Counted from the first letter of the stretch, positions 41,242 through 49,535 are shown. The stretch is 64,000 nucleotides of DNA from Salipiger abyssi (GCF_001975705.1 NZ_CP015093.1:1054001-1118000), one strand, 5' to 3'. Notes: a model not told the origin generated them from the sequence alone. Made by a program: numbers and translations.

Positions 41242-41922
41242 TTATGCCGCGCGCGGGCCGAGCCCGCGGATCAGCAACCAGAGGCAGAACGCCGTCTCGG
41301 CAATCACCGGCAGCAGATAGGCCGGCGCGAAGGCCTCTGACAGCGCGGGCGCCAGGAATCGCAGCGCGCTGCCGCTGACATAAACCAAACCCGCCAGCCC
41401 GAGGAGCACCCCCAATGCGCGCGGCACATAGCCCGAGCGCAGCAGCAGCCAGCCGGTCAGCAGGCTGTTGATTCCGAAAAACACCAGCCCGAGATCGTAG
41501 CCATGCGCATGCAGCTCTGTCGCCAGCAGCGCAGTCTCTGCCGCCGCATCACCCGCGCGGTCCAGCGCCAGCAGTGCACCATGGAGGAACAGCAGCGACA
41601 GGGCGATCAGCGCCGCCTGCACCAGCCGGAAGACCATCGCCATCAGCGCCACAGCTCCGTTCACCGGGCGCAGCAGCAGGTAGAGCAGCACCGCCAGCGC
41701 CACGTCGGCCAGCGCCATCAGGGTATCGGCGGCGACGCTCAGCCGGAGCAGGCCGGGCGCGGCAAGAATCCGCTCCGCCGTCGCAAGCGCGTCGCCGGGC
41801 ACCAGCAACGGGCCGCGCAGGGCAAGCTCGCCGCTCAGCCCCAGCAGGATGATGAGGAGGTAAAGCAGCCCGGCGAAACGGGCCGTCGCTCGGGGCCTGG
41901 CAATCGTGACGGGCTCGACCAT
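41242..41922 (-). CDS. DUF4386 integral membrane protein
   Basis: 226 residues, about six transmembrane helices. ARFAGLLYLLIILLGLSGELALRGPLLVPGDALATAERILA, LLLRPVNGAVALMAMVFRLVQAAL and HAHGYDLGLVFFGINSLLTGWLLLRSGYVPRALGVLL are the DUF4386 hallmarks. Function unknown. Alone on the minus strand between the TSUP operon and the TetR gene; 81 bp after the TetR stop, so it might be cotranscribed with that regulator. Confidence 0.87.
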   Translation of the reverse strand: MVEPVTIARPRATARFAGLLYLLIILLGLSGELALRGPLLVPGDALATAERILAAPGLLRLSVAADTLMALADVALAVLLYLLLRPVNGAVALMAMVFRLVQAALIALSLLFLHGALLALDRAGDAAAETALLATELHAHGYDLGLVFFGINSLLTGWLLLRSGYVPRALGVLLGLAGLVYVSGSALRFLAPALSEAFAPAYLLPVIAETAFCLWLLIRGLGPRAA

Positions 41923-42003
41923 GTTGCTGATCCGCTGATGACGGTGAAAAACCGGAACCGCCCGGTTCTAGCGCGGTTCGGTCTCCGCGCAAAGCGCCCG
42001 GCC

Positions 42004-42684
42004 TCAGCGCGGCCGCAACCCGTCGAGAAACAGCGATATGGCACGGTCGCGCCGCAGGTTTCGGGCTTTTATCGAGGTGCAGGCATCCTCGGGAATCAAC
42101 AGCCGGTGCAGCGTGTCGCCCAGTACCATATCCACCAGCAGCTCCGCCGCGAGGTCGGCGTCGATCTCTTCCAGCACGATCTCGTCTCGCGCCACCGCAA
42201 GCGACAACTCGTCGCTGACATAGCGGATCAGCGCCCCGCGACCGCCCGAATCGAGCTGCCGGGCGATGCCGGGATAGACCGGCGCCTCTGTCACCACCGC
42301 GCGCAGCAGCTCGAGCGGCATCTTTTCGAAACAGGGTGCGTGATCGAGCGTCAGCAGCGTTTGTAAACGCACGGATAGCGGCCCACGACGCTCCTCGTCG
42401 GTCAGAGGCCGGAACAGGGTGCGGCCGATGCGCGCGAAACTGGCGCCCAGCAGCGCCTCGCGGCTGGAAAAAATCGTGTAAAGCGTGCGCTTTGACATGC
42501 CCGCTTCGCGCGCGATGGCGGACATGCTCACCTCCTCCAGCCGGCAGGAGGCAAGCAGCGCCGCCGCCGCATCGAGCACCATGCACTCGCGCGTTTCCTG
42601 GTCGATCTGGACCGGGCGGCCCCGCCGGCGCGGCAAAACGTCCGAAGCGGTTGATGAAGGCTTTTGCAATTGATGTCCCCGCAT
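42004..42684 (-). CDS. TetR family regulator of the RND efflux operon
   Basis: 226 residues from ATG 42684. Basic leader (PRRRGRPVQIDQET) before the HTH, DAAAALLASCRLEEVSMSAIAREAGMSKRTLYTIFSSREALLGASF, which is TetR with the C-terminal domain of AcrR-like efflux regulators. An earlier in-frame ATG at 42762 would lie inside the RND promoter and is less likely. Divergent from the RND adaptor gene; an inverted repeat fills the -35/-10 spacer of that promoter, so repression of the pump is the expected role. Confidence 0.9.
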   Translation of the reverse strand: MRGHQLQKPSSTASDVLPRRRGRPVQIDQETRECMVLDAAAALLASCRLEEVSMSAIAREAGMSKRTLYTIFSSREALLGASFARIGRTLFRPLTDEERRGPLSVRLQTLLTLDHAPCFEKMPLELLRAVVTEAPVYPGIARQLDSGGRGALIRYVSDELSLAVARDEIVLEEIDADLAAELLVDMVLGDTLHRLLIPEDACTSIKARNLRRDRAISLFLDGLRPR

Positions 42685-42726
42685 GTTGCACTGCGGAAGA
42701 AAATCTCTCCCGCTGGCGTTGTGCGC

Positions 42727-42755
42727 TTTACAAAACCTGCCGGTTTCCTTATCGC
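42727..42755 (+). promoter_or_regulatory. RND-pump promoter with TetR operator in the spacer
   Basis: TTTACA (42727-42732), a 17-nt spacer and TATCGC (42750-42755). The dyad AAACC-TGCC-GGTTT (42733-42746) lies in the spacer, so a bound repressor would cover both hexamers. The RND adaptor ATG is 55 nt downstream. Confidence 0.65.
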
Positions 42756-42810
42756 AATGCAAGCAAGTTCCGCAAAATCAGCGGCCAAACGCCTTTCTCG
42801 GAGTGAAGAT

Positions 42811-43971
42811 ATGCTCATAGGTTTCCCCCGAATCCTGCGCCGTACCCTTGCGGCCGCCGGCCTGGCCGCGGCCTCGGCCGCACTCCCCGCAACCGCGCAG
42901 GAGGGCGGCGGCGAGCAGCCGCCGCAGCCCGTCACCGTTGTAACCCTCGACTCTTCGGACGTGACCCTGACCTCGACCCTGCCGGGCCGTGTCGCCGCGT
43001 CCGGTGTTGCCGAGGTCCGTCCGCAGGTCAGCGGCATCGTCACCGAACGCCTGTTCGAAGAGGGCCGCCCCGTGGAAGAGGGCGACGCGCTCTACCGGAT
43101 CGACGCTGCCTCCTACGAGGCCTCGAAAGCCGCCGCCGAAGCCTCGCTGGCCCAGGCCCGCGCACAGCTGGCCTCCGCCGAGCGCGAAGAAGCCCGGCAG
43201 GCCGAGCTGCGTCAGCGCAATGTCACCAGCCAGCAGAACCTCGACGATGCCATCGCCGCGCGCGATGTCGCCGCAGCTGCGGTGAAAGTCGCCGAAGCCA
43301 ACCTTCTGGCCGCCGAGATTGACCTCGAACGCACCACGATCCGCGCGCCCCTGTCCGGTGTCGCCGGCCTCAGCGACACCACGCAGGGCGCGCTTGTGAC
43401 CGCCGGGCAGGCCAGCGCCCTGACCACGATCCGCATGCTTGATCCGGTGAATGTCGACGTGACCCAGTCGGCGGCGGAAATCCTCCGCTGGCGCCGCTCC
43501 GGCCAGGCCGTGGCCGAAGAGAGCGATCAGGTCGTGACGCTGCGCCTCGCGGATGGGTCGACATACGAGCATACCGGGCGCCTCGCCGCTGCCGAGCCGC
43601 ATGTGAACGAGCAGACCGGCGTCGTGGTGCTGCGGCTGGAATTCCCCAACCCCGAACAGTTCCTCCTGCCCGGCATGTATGTGCAGGTCGAGCTGCCGCA
43701 GGGCGTGGTTCAGGACGCCGTCCTGGTCCCGCAAGAGGGCGTGACCCGCGACCGTCGCGGCCGTCCGATGGCCATGGTGGTGAATGGCGAGAACGTCGTG
43801 GAGACCCGCGAGCTGGAGGTCCAGCGCGATCAGGGTGCCAACTGGGTGGTGACCGAAGGTCTTGCTCCCGGTGACCGCATCATCGTCGCGGGCCTACAGA
43901 AAGTCTCTCCCGGCATGACCGTTTCCCCGCAGGAACGTCCCGCCGAAACCGCGCAGCCCGCCACCGAATAA
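42811..43971 (+). CDS. RND efflux transporter periplasmic adaptor (AcrA/MexA family)
   Basis: 386 residues. Signal sequence (MLIGFPRILRRTLAAAGLAAASAALPATA) without a lipoprotein Cys; then the barrel-sandwich domain (VRPQVSGIVTERLFEEGRPVEEGDALYRID), a long coiled-coil hairpin (SYEASKAAAEASLAQARAQLASAEREEARQ...), ERTTIRAPLSGVAG, and the beta-barrel and membrane-proximal parts with FLLPGMYVQVELPQGV. Links the inner-membrane pump to an outer-membrane channel; no TolC/OprM gene follows, so an unlinked channel must be used. 28 nt before the pump gene. Confidence 0.95.
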   Translation: MLIGFPRILRRTLAAAGLAAASAALPATAQEGGGEQPPQPVTVVTLDSSDVTLTSTLPGRVAASGVAEVRPQVSGIVTERLFEEGRPVEEGDALYRIDAASYEASKAAAEASLAQARAQLASAEREEARQAELRQRNVTSQQNLDDAIAARDVAAAAVKVAEANLLAAEIDLERTTIRAPLSGVAGLSDTTQGALVTAGQASALTTIRMLDPVNVDVTQSAAEILRWRRSGQAVAEESDQVVTLRLADGSTYEHTGRLAAAEPHVNEQTGVVVLRLEFPNPEQFLLPGMYVQVELPQGVVQDAVLVPQEGVTRDRRGRPMAMVVNGENVVETRELEVQRDQGANWVVTEGLAPGDRIIVAGLQKVSPGMTVSPQERPAETAQPATE

Positions 43972-43999
43972 CCCGCGCCACAGGCGCCAGGAGTCCGTC

Positions 44000-46900
44000 A
44001 TGGCCCGTTTTTTCATCGACCGCCCGGTCTTTGCCTGGGTGATCTCAATCCTCATCATGGGGATCGGCGTGCTGTCGATCCTGACCCTGCCGATCGCGCA
44101 GTATCCGCAGATCGCGCCGCCCTCGGTGCGCATCAGCGCGCAATATCCCGGTGCCTCGGCGCAGACGGTGGCGAATACCGTAACCCAGCTCATCGAACAG
44201 CAGATGACCGGGCTCGACGGGATGCGCTACATGTCGTCCTCCTCGACCTCGGCGGGCACGGCCTCGATCACCCTGACGTTTGAATCGGGCACCGACCCGG
44301 ACGTGGCGCAGGTGCAGGTGCAGAACAAGCTCAGCCAGGCCACCGCGCTGCTGCCCGAAACAGTGCAGCGGCAGGGGGTCACGGTCGAGAAATCCTCCTC
44401 CTCCTTCATGATGGTGATCGCCCTGATTTCCGAGGACGGGTCGCTCGACCAGGCGGACCTCTCGGACTACATGAACTCAAATCTGGTGGACGAGTTCAGC
44501 CGGATCGAAGGTGTCGGCGGCGCGCAGGTTTTCGGCGCGCAATACGCCATGCGGATCTGGCTCGACCCCTCCAAGCTCGCCGCATTCGAGATGACGCCGG
44601 ACGACGTGGTCAACGCCGTTTCGGCGCAGAACGCGCAGATCTCGGCGGGCTCCTTCGGCGCGCTGCCCGCGCCAGAGGGCCAGCAGCTCAACGCCACGAT
44701 CACCGCGCAGTCGCTGCTCTCCACGCCCGAGGATTTCCGCAACATCGTGCTGCGCTCGGAAACCGATGGCGGTCTGGTGCTGCTTCAGGACGTGGCCGAG
44801 GTCGAGATCGGGGCCGAGAACTACGCGACCATCGGGCGCTATAATGGCCAGCCCGCCGCGGGCATGGCGCTTCAGCTCGCCTCTGGCGCCAACGCGCTGG
44901 ACACCGCCGAGATGGTCAAGGAACGGCTCGAGGAATACTCGCAGTACTTCCCCGACGGGGTGAGCTATGTGATCCCCTACGACACCACGCCTTTCATCGA
45001 GATCTCGATCCACGAGGTGCAGAAGACGCTGATCGAGGCCATCATCCTGGTGTTCTTCGTGATGCTGCTCTTCCTGCAAAACCTGCGGGCGACGCTGATC
45101 CCGACGCTGGCCGTGCCGGTCGTGATCCTCGGCACTTTCGGCATTCTCGCCGCCGCCGGTTTCACCATCAACACGCTGACCATGCTCGCCATGGTGCTGG
45201 CCATCGGCCTGCTGGTGGACGACGCGATCGTGGTGGTGGAGAACGTCGAGCGGATCATGGAGGAGGAGGGGCTTTCGCCGCGCGATGCGACCCGCAAATC
45301 CATGGGCCAGATCACCGGCGCCCTCGTTGGCATCGCGCTGGTGCTGTCGGCGGTGTTCGTGCCCATGGCCTTCTTCCCGGGCTCGACCGGGGTGATCTAC
45401 CGACAGTTCTCGATCACCATCGTCTCGGCCATGGCGCTATCGGTGCTGGTGGCACTGACCCTGACGCCGGCGCTCTGCGCCACGATCCTGCGCGGCAAGG
45501 ATGCGCATCACACGCATCGCGGCCCGGTCGGCTGGTTCAACACCGGCTTCGACAAATTGACGGGCGGCTATGGCGGCACCGTGGGCTGGCTGATCCGCCG
45601 CCCGCTGCGCATCATCGCGGTTTATGCGGCGCTTGGCTACGGCATGGTGTTCCTGTTCAACAACACGCCCACCGGCTTCCTGCCGGCGGAGGACCAGGGC
45701 ATCCTGATCACGCTGATCCAGGCCCCCACCGGCGCCACGGCAGAGCGCACCAGCGATGTGGTCCAGCAGGTCGAAGACCACTTCACCCAGAACGAAGGCG
45801 ACAACATCGTCTCGACATTCGGGGTGGTTGGCTTCTCGTTCTCCGGTCAGGGCCAGAACATGGGGATCGTCTTTGTCAGGATGAAGGACTGGGAGGAACG
45901 CCAGAGCCCCGGACAAAGCGTGCAGGCCGTCGCCGGACGTGCCTTCCCCGCCTTCATGGGCATCCAGGACGCCATGGTCTTCCCCATCGTGCCGCCGTCG
46001 GTGATCGAACTGGGCAACGTCTCGGGCTTCGACTTCTATCTTCAGGCACAGGGCGGCCAGACGCATGAACAGCTTCTGGAAGCGCGCAACCAGCTGCTCG
46101 GCATGGCGGCGCAAAGCCCGCTGATCGCGTCCGCCCGTCCTTCGGGGCTGGAAGACGCGGCGCAATTCGCGCTGGATATCGACTGGCGCGCCGCCGGGGC
46201 CGTGGGTGTCACGCCCACCGATGTCGGCAACGTGCTGTCGATCGCCTGGGCCGGGTCCTACGTGAACGACTTCAACGACAATGGACGGATCAAGCGCGTC
46301 TATGTGCAGGGCTCGCCCGAAAGCCGCGCCACGCCCTCCGATCTCCAGAAGTGGCGGGTGCGCAATGCGACCGGAGAACTCGTGCCCTTCGCCAACTTCA
46401 CCACCGAACGCTGGACCTACGGCCCGCAGGGCCTGTCCCGCTACAACGGCGTGCCGTCGATGCAGATTCAGGGTGAACCGGTCCCCGGTGTGACAACTGG
46501 TGAGGCCATGGCCGAGATCGAGCGCATGGTCGAACAGCTGCCGCCGGGTTACGCGGTGGCCTGGACCGGCCTGTCGCTGGAGGAACGCGAATCCGGCGGC
46601 CAGGCGCCGCTGCTCTACGCGCTGTCGCTCGCGGCGATCTTCCTCTGCCTCGCGGCGCTCTACGAAAGCTGGACGGTGCCCTTCTCGGTGATGCTGGCCA
46701 TGCCCATCGGCGTGCTCGGCACCATGGGGGCAGCCTACTGGTTCGGCTTCGAGAACGGCGTGTTCTTCCAGGTTGGCCTGCTGACCGTGATCGGTCTGAC
46801 CGGCAAGAACGCCATCCTCATCGTGGAGTTCGCACGCGACCGCTACGACGGGGGCGAGGATCTCTATACCGCCGTGAAGGAGGCCGCGCGCCAGCGTTTC

Positions 46901-47137
46901 CGCCCGATCGTCATGACCTCTCTGGCCTTCTCACTGGGGGTGGTGCCGCTGGTGCTCTCCTCCGGCGCGGGCGCCGGCGGGCGCACGGCGGTCGGCTCGG
47001 CGGTGCTGGGCGGGACGATCACCGGCACGGTGCTGGGCGTGATCTTCGTGCCGCTGTTCTTCGTCATCGTGCAGCGGATCTTCGGCCGCAAACGCGCGAC
47101 CGAGACCCCGGCGGAGAAAGACCCCAAGACCGCCTGA
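44000..47137 (+). CDS. RND multidrug efflux pump, HAE1 family (AcrB/MexB-like)
   Basis: 1045 residues, same length as AcrB. Starts MARFFIDRPVFAWVISILIMGIGVLSI as in MexB. Twelve transmembrane helices in two groups, each preceded by a large periplasmic loop. Proton-relay residues are in register: Asp-407 and Asp-408 in GLLVDDAIVVVENV and Lys-936 in GLTGKNAILIVEF (AcrB K940). Exports amphipathic compounds from the periplasm and outer leaflet. Forms a two-gene operon with the adaptor under the divergent TetR regulator. Confidence 0.97.
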   Translation: MARFFIDRPVFAWVISILIMGIGVLSILTLPIAQYPQIAPPSVRISAQYPGASAQTVANTVTQLIEQQMTGLDGMRYMSSSSTSAGTASITLTFESGTDPDVAQVQVQNKLSQATALLPETVQRQGVTVEKSSSSFMMVIALISEDGSLDQADLSDYMNSNLVDEFSRIEGVGGAQVFGAQYAMRIWLDPSKLAAFEMTPDDVVNAVSAQNAQISAGSFGALPAPEGQQLNATITAQSLLSTPEDFRNIVLRSETDGGLVLLQDVAEVEIGAENYATIGRYNGQPAAGMALQLASGANALDTAEMVKERLEEYSQYFPDGVSYVIPYDTTPFIEISIHEVQKTLIEAIILVFFVMLLFLQNLRATLIPTLAVPVVILGTFGILAAAGFTINTLTMLAMVLAIGLLVDDAIVVVENVERIMEEEGLSPRDATRKSMGQITGALVGIALVLSAVFVPMAFFPGSTGVIYRQFSITIVSAMALSVLVALTLTPALCATILRGKDAHHTHRGPVGWFNTGFDKLTGGYGGTVGWLIRRPLRIIAVYAALGYGMVFLFNNTPTGFLPAEDQGILITLIQAPTGATAERTSDVVQQVEDHFTQNEGDNIVSTFGVVGFSFSGQGQNMGIVFVRMKDWEERQSPGQSVQAVAGRAFPAFMGIQDAMVFPIVPPSVIELGNVSGFDFYLQAQGGQTHEQLLEARNQLLGMAAQSPLIASARPSGLEDAAQFALDIDWRAAGAVGVTPTDVGNVLSIAWAGSYVNDFNDNGRIKRVYVQGSPESRATPSDLQKWRVRNATGELVPFANFTTERWTYGPQGLSRYNGVPSMQIQGEPVPGVTTGEAMAEIERMVEQLPPGYAVAWTGLSLEERESGGQAPLLYALSLAAIFLCLAALYESWTVPFSVMLAMPIGVLGTMGAAYWFGFENGVFFQVGLLTVIGLTGKNAILIVEFARDRYDGGEDLYTAVKEAARQRFRPIVMTSLAFSLGVVPLVLSSGAGAGGRTAVGSAVLGGTITGTVLGVIFVPLFFVIVQRIFGRKRATETPAEKDPKTA

Positions 47138-47163
47138 CCGGTCACCCGGTTATGACCTGCGCC

Positions 47164-47192
47164 GCGCCGTCCGGGAGCCACCCGGGCGGCGC
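47164..47192 (+). terminator. hairpin terminator of the RND operon
   Basis: GCGCCG-T-CCGGG / CCCGG-G-CGGCGC with a 5-nt loop, between the converging RND and OxyR-like genes, followed by GCTGCGTTTC. The T-run is short. Confidence 0.5.
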
Positions 47193-47210
47193 GCTGCGTT
47201 TCTGGGGGCC

Positions 47211-48131
47211 TCACCCCGCCCCGGCCAGCATCGCCTCATGGGTGGCGCGCAGCATGTCGCCCAGCGCCCGGAACACCTCGGCGCGCGGGCTGCCGGGACG
47301 CCAGCCCAGCATGACCCGGCGCGGGCAGGCATCGCTCAGCGGCGACAGCGCGATCTCCTGCCCGGTCAGCACGCCTGCATGAATCGCCAGATCCGGCAGC
47401 AGGGTGATCCCCAGCCCCTCGCTCACCATGGAAATCAGCGTCGCGAGGCTGGTGGCGGAAAAACTCTCGTCCTGCTCGATATCGCGATCCGGAAAGGCCT
47501 TGAGCGCGTGCCGTTGCAGACAATGCCCGCGTTCCAGCAGCATCAGCCGCGCGCCTTCCAGCGCCTGCCCACTCACCGGCCCTCCGCCAAACCGCGACAC
47601 GCCCGGCGGCATCGCGAGGTGATAGCCGTCATCGAAGAGATGCAGCGCCTCGATCCCCTCGATATCGAAGGGCTGCGCAAAGAGGATCAGGTCGAGCCGC
47701 CCGGCCAGCAGCCCCTCGGCCAGCGATTCCGTCATCTCTTCGCGCAGGAACAGCCGCAGCTCGGGAAAGCCCGCGCGGATCCGCGGCAGCGCCCTTGGGA
47801 TGAGAAACGGCCCGATCGTGGGGATCGCGCCCAGCCGCAGATCGCCCCGGTCGGGCCGGCCCTGCGTCGCCGCCAGCACCTCGATATCCTCCGCCGCAAG
47901 CAGCAGCGCCCGCGCCCGCTCGGCGATCTCCGCGCCGAGCGGCGTCATGATGACCGAGCGCTTCGTGCGCTCGGCGAGCTGTATGCCCAGCCGCTCCTCC
48001 AGTTCGCGCAGCCCGGCGCTCAGCGTCGGCTGGGTGACATGGCAGATCTCGGCGGCGCGCGAGAAATTCAGCTCTTCGGAGAGGGCCAGCAGAAAGCGGA
48101 GCTGGCGCAGGGTGATCTGAGGATTCATCAT
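47211..48131 (-). CDS. oxyR: OxyR-like LysR regulator lacking the resolving cysteine
   Basis: 306 residues. LysR winged helix (ITLRQLRFLLALSEELNFSRAAEICHVTQPTLSAGLRELEERLGIQLAERTKRSV) and an OxyR-type sensor domain: TIGPFLIPRALP, EEMTESLAEGLLAGRLDLIL, and LLERGHCLQRHAL with Cys-204 at the site of E. coli Cys-199. Nine residues later, where Cys-208 is expected, there is Phe-213, so the intramolecular disulfide cannot form in the usual way. It is divergent from a peroxiredoxin gene; a tetrad OxyR site overlaps its own start codon, implying autorepression. Confidence 0.9.
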   Translation of the reverse strand: MMNPQITLRQLRFLLALSEELNFSRAAEICHVTQPTLSAGLRELEERLGIQLAERTKRSVIMTPLGAEIAERARALLLAAEDIEVLAATQGRPDRGDLRLGAIPTIGPFLIPRALPRIRAGFPELRLFLREEMTESLAEGLLAGRLDLILFAQPFDIEGIEALHLFDDGYHLAMPPGVSRFGGGPVSGQALEGARLMLLERGHCLQRHALKAFPDRDIEQDESFSATSLATLISMVSEGLGITLLPDLAIHAGVLTGQEIALSPLSDACPRRVMLGWRPGSPRAEVFRALGDMLRATHEAMLAGAG

Positions 48132-48166
48132 AGAGTAAATCTATCATATATGTAGATAAAATCAAT
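48130..48166. promoter_or_regulatory. OxyR binding site (tetrad) between oxyR and the peroxiredoxin gene
   Basis: ATAG-N7-CTAT-N7-GTAG-N7-CAAT over 37 bp, matching the E. coli OxyR pattern ATAG-N7-CTAT-N7-ATAG-N7-CTAT with two mismatches (one in each of the last two half-sites). The first half-site overlaps the oxyR start codon, and the last ends 85 bp before the peroxiredoxin ATG. Fits repression of oxyR and activation of the peroxiredoxin. Confidence 0.82.
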
Positions 48167-48193
48167 TTCATTAATTTATCGGCATCCCCTAAA

Positions 48194-48233
48194 TCAGGGT
48201 CATCGCAAGACGATGCCTCACGAAAGACCCTGA
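48194..48233 (+). other. structured leader of the peroxiredoxin mRNA
   Basis: Nested inverted repeats: outer TCAGGGTC / GACCCTGA (48194-48201 and 48226-48233) and inner CATCG / CGATG (48201-48205 and 48211-48215). The predicted stem-loop ends 18 nt before the ATG and just ahead of the AAAGGA ribosome site. Confidence 0.5.
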
Positions 48234-48251
48234 AAGAAAAGGACCAGATCC

Positions 48252-48896
48252 ATGACCGAAGACACCCAACCGCAGATGCCGCGCCTCAACGAACCGGCCC
48301 CGGCCTTCGACGCGCCCACCACCGACGGCCGCAAGACCAATGCCGACTACAAGGGCAAGTGGCTGATCCTGTTCTCGCACCCGGCGGATTTCACCCCGGT
48401 CTGCACCACCGAATTCATCGCCTTCGCCAAGAAGCAGGATGAATTCGCCGCGATGAACACCGCGCTGCTCGGCCTCTCCATCGACAGCCATTACAGCCAC
48501 ATCGCCTGGATGCTGAACATCAAGGAGAAGTTCGGGGTCGAGATCAACTTCCCGATCATCGCCGACCTGAACATGAAGGTGGCGCAGAGCTACGGCATGA
48601 TCCAGCCCGGCGCCTCGGATACGGCGGCGGTGCGCGCGACCTTCATCATCGACCCCGAGGGCGTGCTGCGCGCCATGGTCTATTACCCGATGAACGCGGG
48701 CCGTTCGGTGGACGAGATCCATCGCCTGCTCGTGGCGCTGCAAACCGCTGACGAGAACAAATGCGCGATGCCCGAGAACTGGAAGCCCGGCGATCCGGTG
48801 ATCGTGCCCACCCCCGCCACGCCCGAGGCCGCCATGGCCCGCGCCGGCGAAGGCTACGACACGGTCGACTGGTATTTCTCCACCCGCCAGCTCTGA
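48252..48896 (+). CDS. peroxiredoxin (AhpC/TSA family, Prx6-like)
   Basis: 214 residues. Thioredoxin-like fold with the peroxidatic Cys-51 in ADFTPVCTTEF and a second Cys-171 in DENKCAMPENW. The long C-terminal arm (VPTPATPEAAMARAGEGYDTVDWYF) is typical of Prx6 and the archaeal peroxiredoxins. Reduces hydrogen peroxide and organic peroxides. AAAGGA (48236-48243) is the ribosome site. Controlled by the divergent OxyR-like regulator, judging by the tetrad site upstream; followed by dps. Confidence 0.94.
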   Translation: MTEDTQPQMPRLNEPAPAFDAPTTDGRKTNADYKGKWLILFSHPADFTPVCTTEFIAFAKKQDEFAAMNTALLGLSIDSHYSHIAWMLNIKEKFGVEINFPIIADLNMKVAQSYGMIQPGASDTAAVRATFIIDPEGVLRAMVYYPMNAGRSVDEIHRLLVALQTADENKCAMPENWKPGDPVIVPTPATPEAAMARAGEGYDTVDWYFSTRQL

Positions 48897-48901
48897 CCGC
48901 T

Positions 48902-48929
48902 CCCCTGGCGCGCCGCCCGCGCGCCGGGG
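48902..48929 (+). terminator. GC hairpin between peroxiredoxin and dps genes
   Basis: CCCC-T-GGCGCG / CGCGCC-GGGG just after the peroxiredoxin stop, no T-run. May reduce read-through or protect the upstream mRNA end, giving unequal expression of the two genes. Confidence 0.4.
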
Positions 48930-48973
48930 CTTCCCGAAACACCGCTTGCCCCCTGCCCGAAAGGACCGATCCG

Positions 48974-49411
48974 ATGACCGCAACCGCCCATACAGACAGC
49001 CTGACCCGCATCCTCGCCCGGACCTTCCGGCTCTATGTCCAGACCCATGGCTATCACTGGAATGTAGAGGGGCCGGAGTTCCGCCAGCTTCACGGCTTTT
49101 TCGAAGAGCAGTATCAGGAGCTCTGGAACAGCCTCGACGAGATCGCCGAACGCCTCCGCAGCCTCGGCGCCTATGCGCCCGCCAGCCTCGCCGAGTTCCT
49201 GACGCTCGGCGGCGAAGAGGCCGCACCGGCGCAATCCGCCGCCGCCATGGTGGACGCGCTGATCGCCGGACACGATGCGCTGGCAGCCGAGCTGCGCGCC
49301 GCCATCGCCACCGCGCAGGAGGCCGGCGACGAGCCCTCCGCCGGGCTGCTCACCGACCGTCTGGCCTGGCACGAGCAGCAGCTCTGGATGATGAAAGCCA
49401 GCCGCAAATGA
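48974..49411 (+). CDS. dps: DNA starvation/stationary-phase protection protein (Dps ferritin)
   Basis: 145 residues from ATG 48974. All inter-subunit ferroxidase ligands are in E. coli Dps register: His-28 (GYHWN), His-40 (RQLHGFFEE), Glu-44, Asp-55 and Glu-59 (SLDEIAERL). Forms a 12-mer shell that oxidises iron with hydrogen peroxide, limiting Fenton damage. The N terminus is short and not lysine-rich, so DNA binding is uncertain. 77 nt after the peroxiredoxin and probably co-induced. Confidence 0.94.
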   Translation: MTATAHTDSLTRILARTFRLYVQTHGYHWNVEGPEFRQLHGFFEEQYQELWNSLDEIAERLRSLGAYAPASLAEFLTLGGEEAAPAQSAAAMVDALIAGHDALAAELRAAIATAQEAGDEPSAGLLTDRLAWHEQQLWMMKASRK

Positions 49412-49414
49412 CCC

Positions 49415-49439
49415 GGGCGGCGCGACATTTGCGCCGCCC
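49415..49439 (+). terminator. hairpin after dps
   Basis: Perfect 9-bp stem GGGCGGCGC / GCGCCGCCC with a 7-nt loop starting 4 nt after the dps stop. No T-run follows. Confidence 0.5.
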
Positions 49440-49458
49440 CCACGCCGATGCGGAACAC

Positions 49459-49474
49459 ATTCGCATTTTCGAAC
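49459..49474. promoter_or_regulatory. candidate SqrR-type operator before the persulfide dioxygenase gene
   Basis: ATTC-N8-GAAC, one mismatch from ATTC-N8-GAAT, which I recall as the SqrR/BigR consensus. It contains the TTCGAA core and lies 61 bp before the dioxygenase start. The gene's function in sulfane-sulfur oxidation makes the assignment plausible. Confidence 0.45.
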
Positions 49475-49478
49475 ATTA

Positions 49479-49514
49479 CTCTTGCAACAGGTACCCGTGC
49501 GGGTGCAGCAAGAG
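49479..49514 (+). other. stem-loop in the leader of the persulfide dioxygenase mRNA
   Basis: CTCTTGC / GCAAGAG arms (49479-49485 and 49508-49514) enclose ACCCG-TG-CGGGT. The structure ends just before the GATGAGGAG ribosome site at about 49524-49532 and may affect mRNA stability or translation. Confidence 0.45.
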
Positions 49515-49535
49515 CCGACAAGAGATGAGGAGACC

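Noticed and set aside
42004..42684. Link of the TetR gene with the downstream DUF4386 gene as an efflux partner
   Set aside because: 81-bp gap and no shared signals; insufficient to claim an operon.
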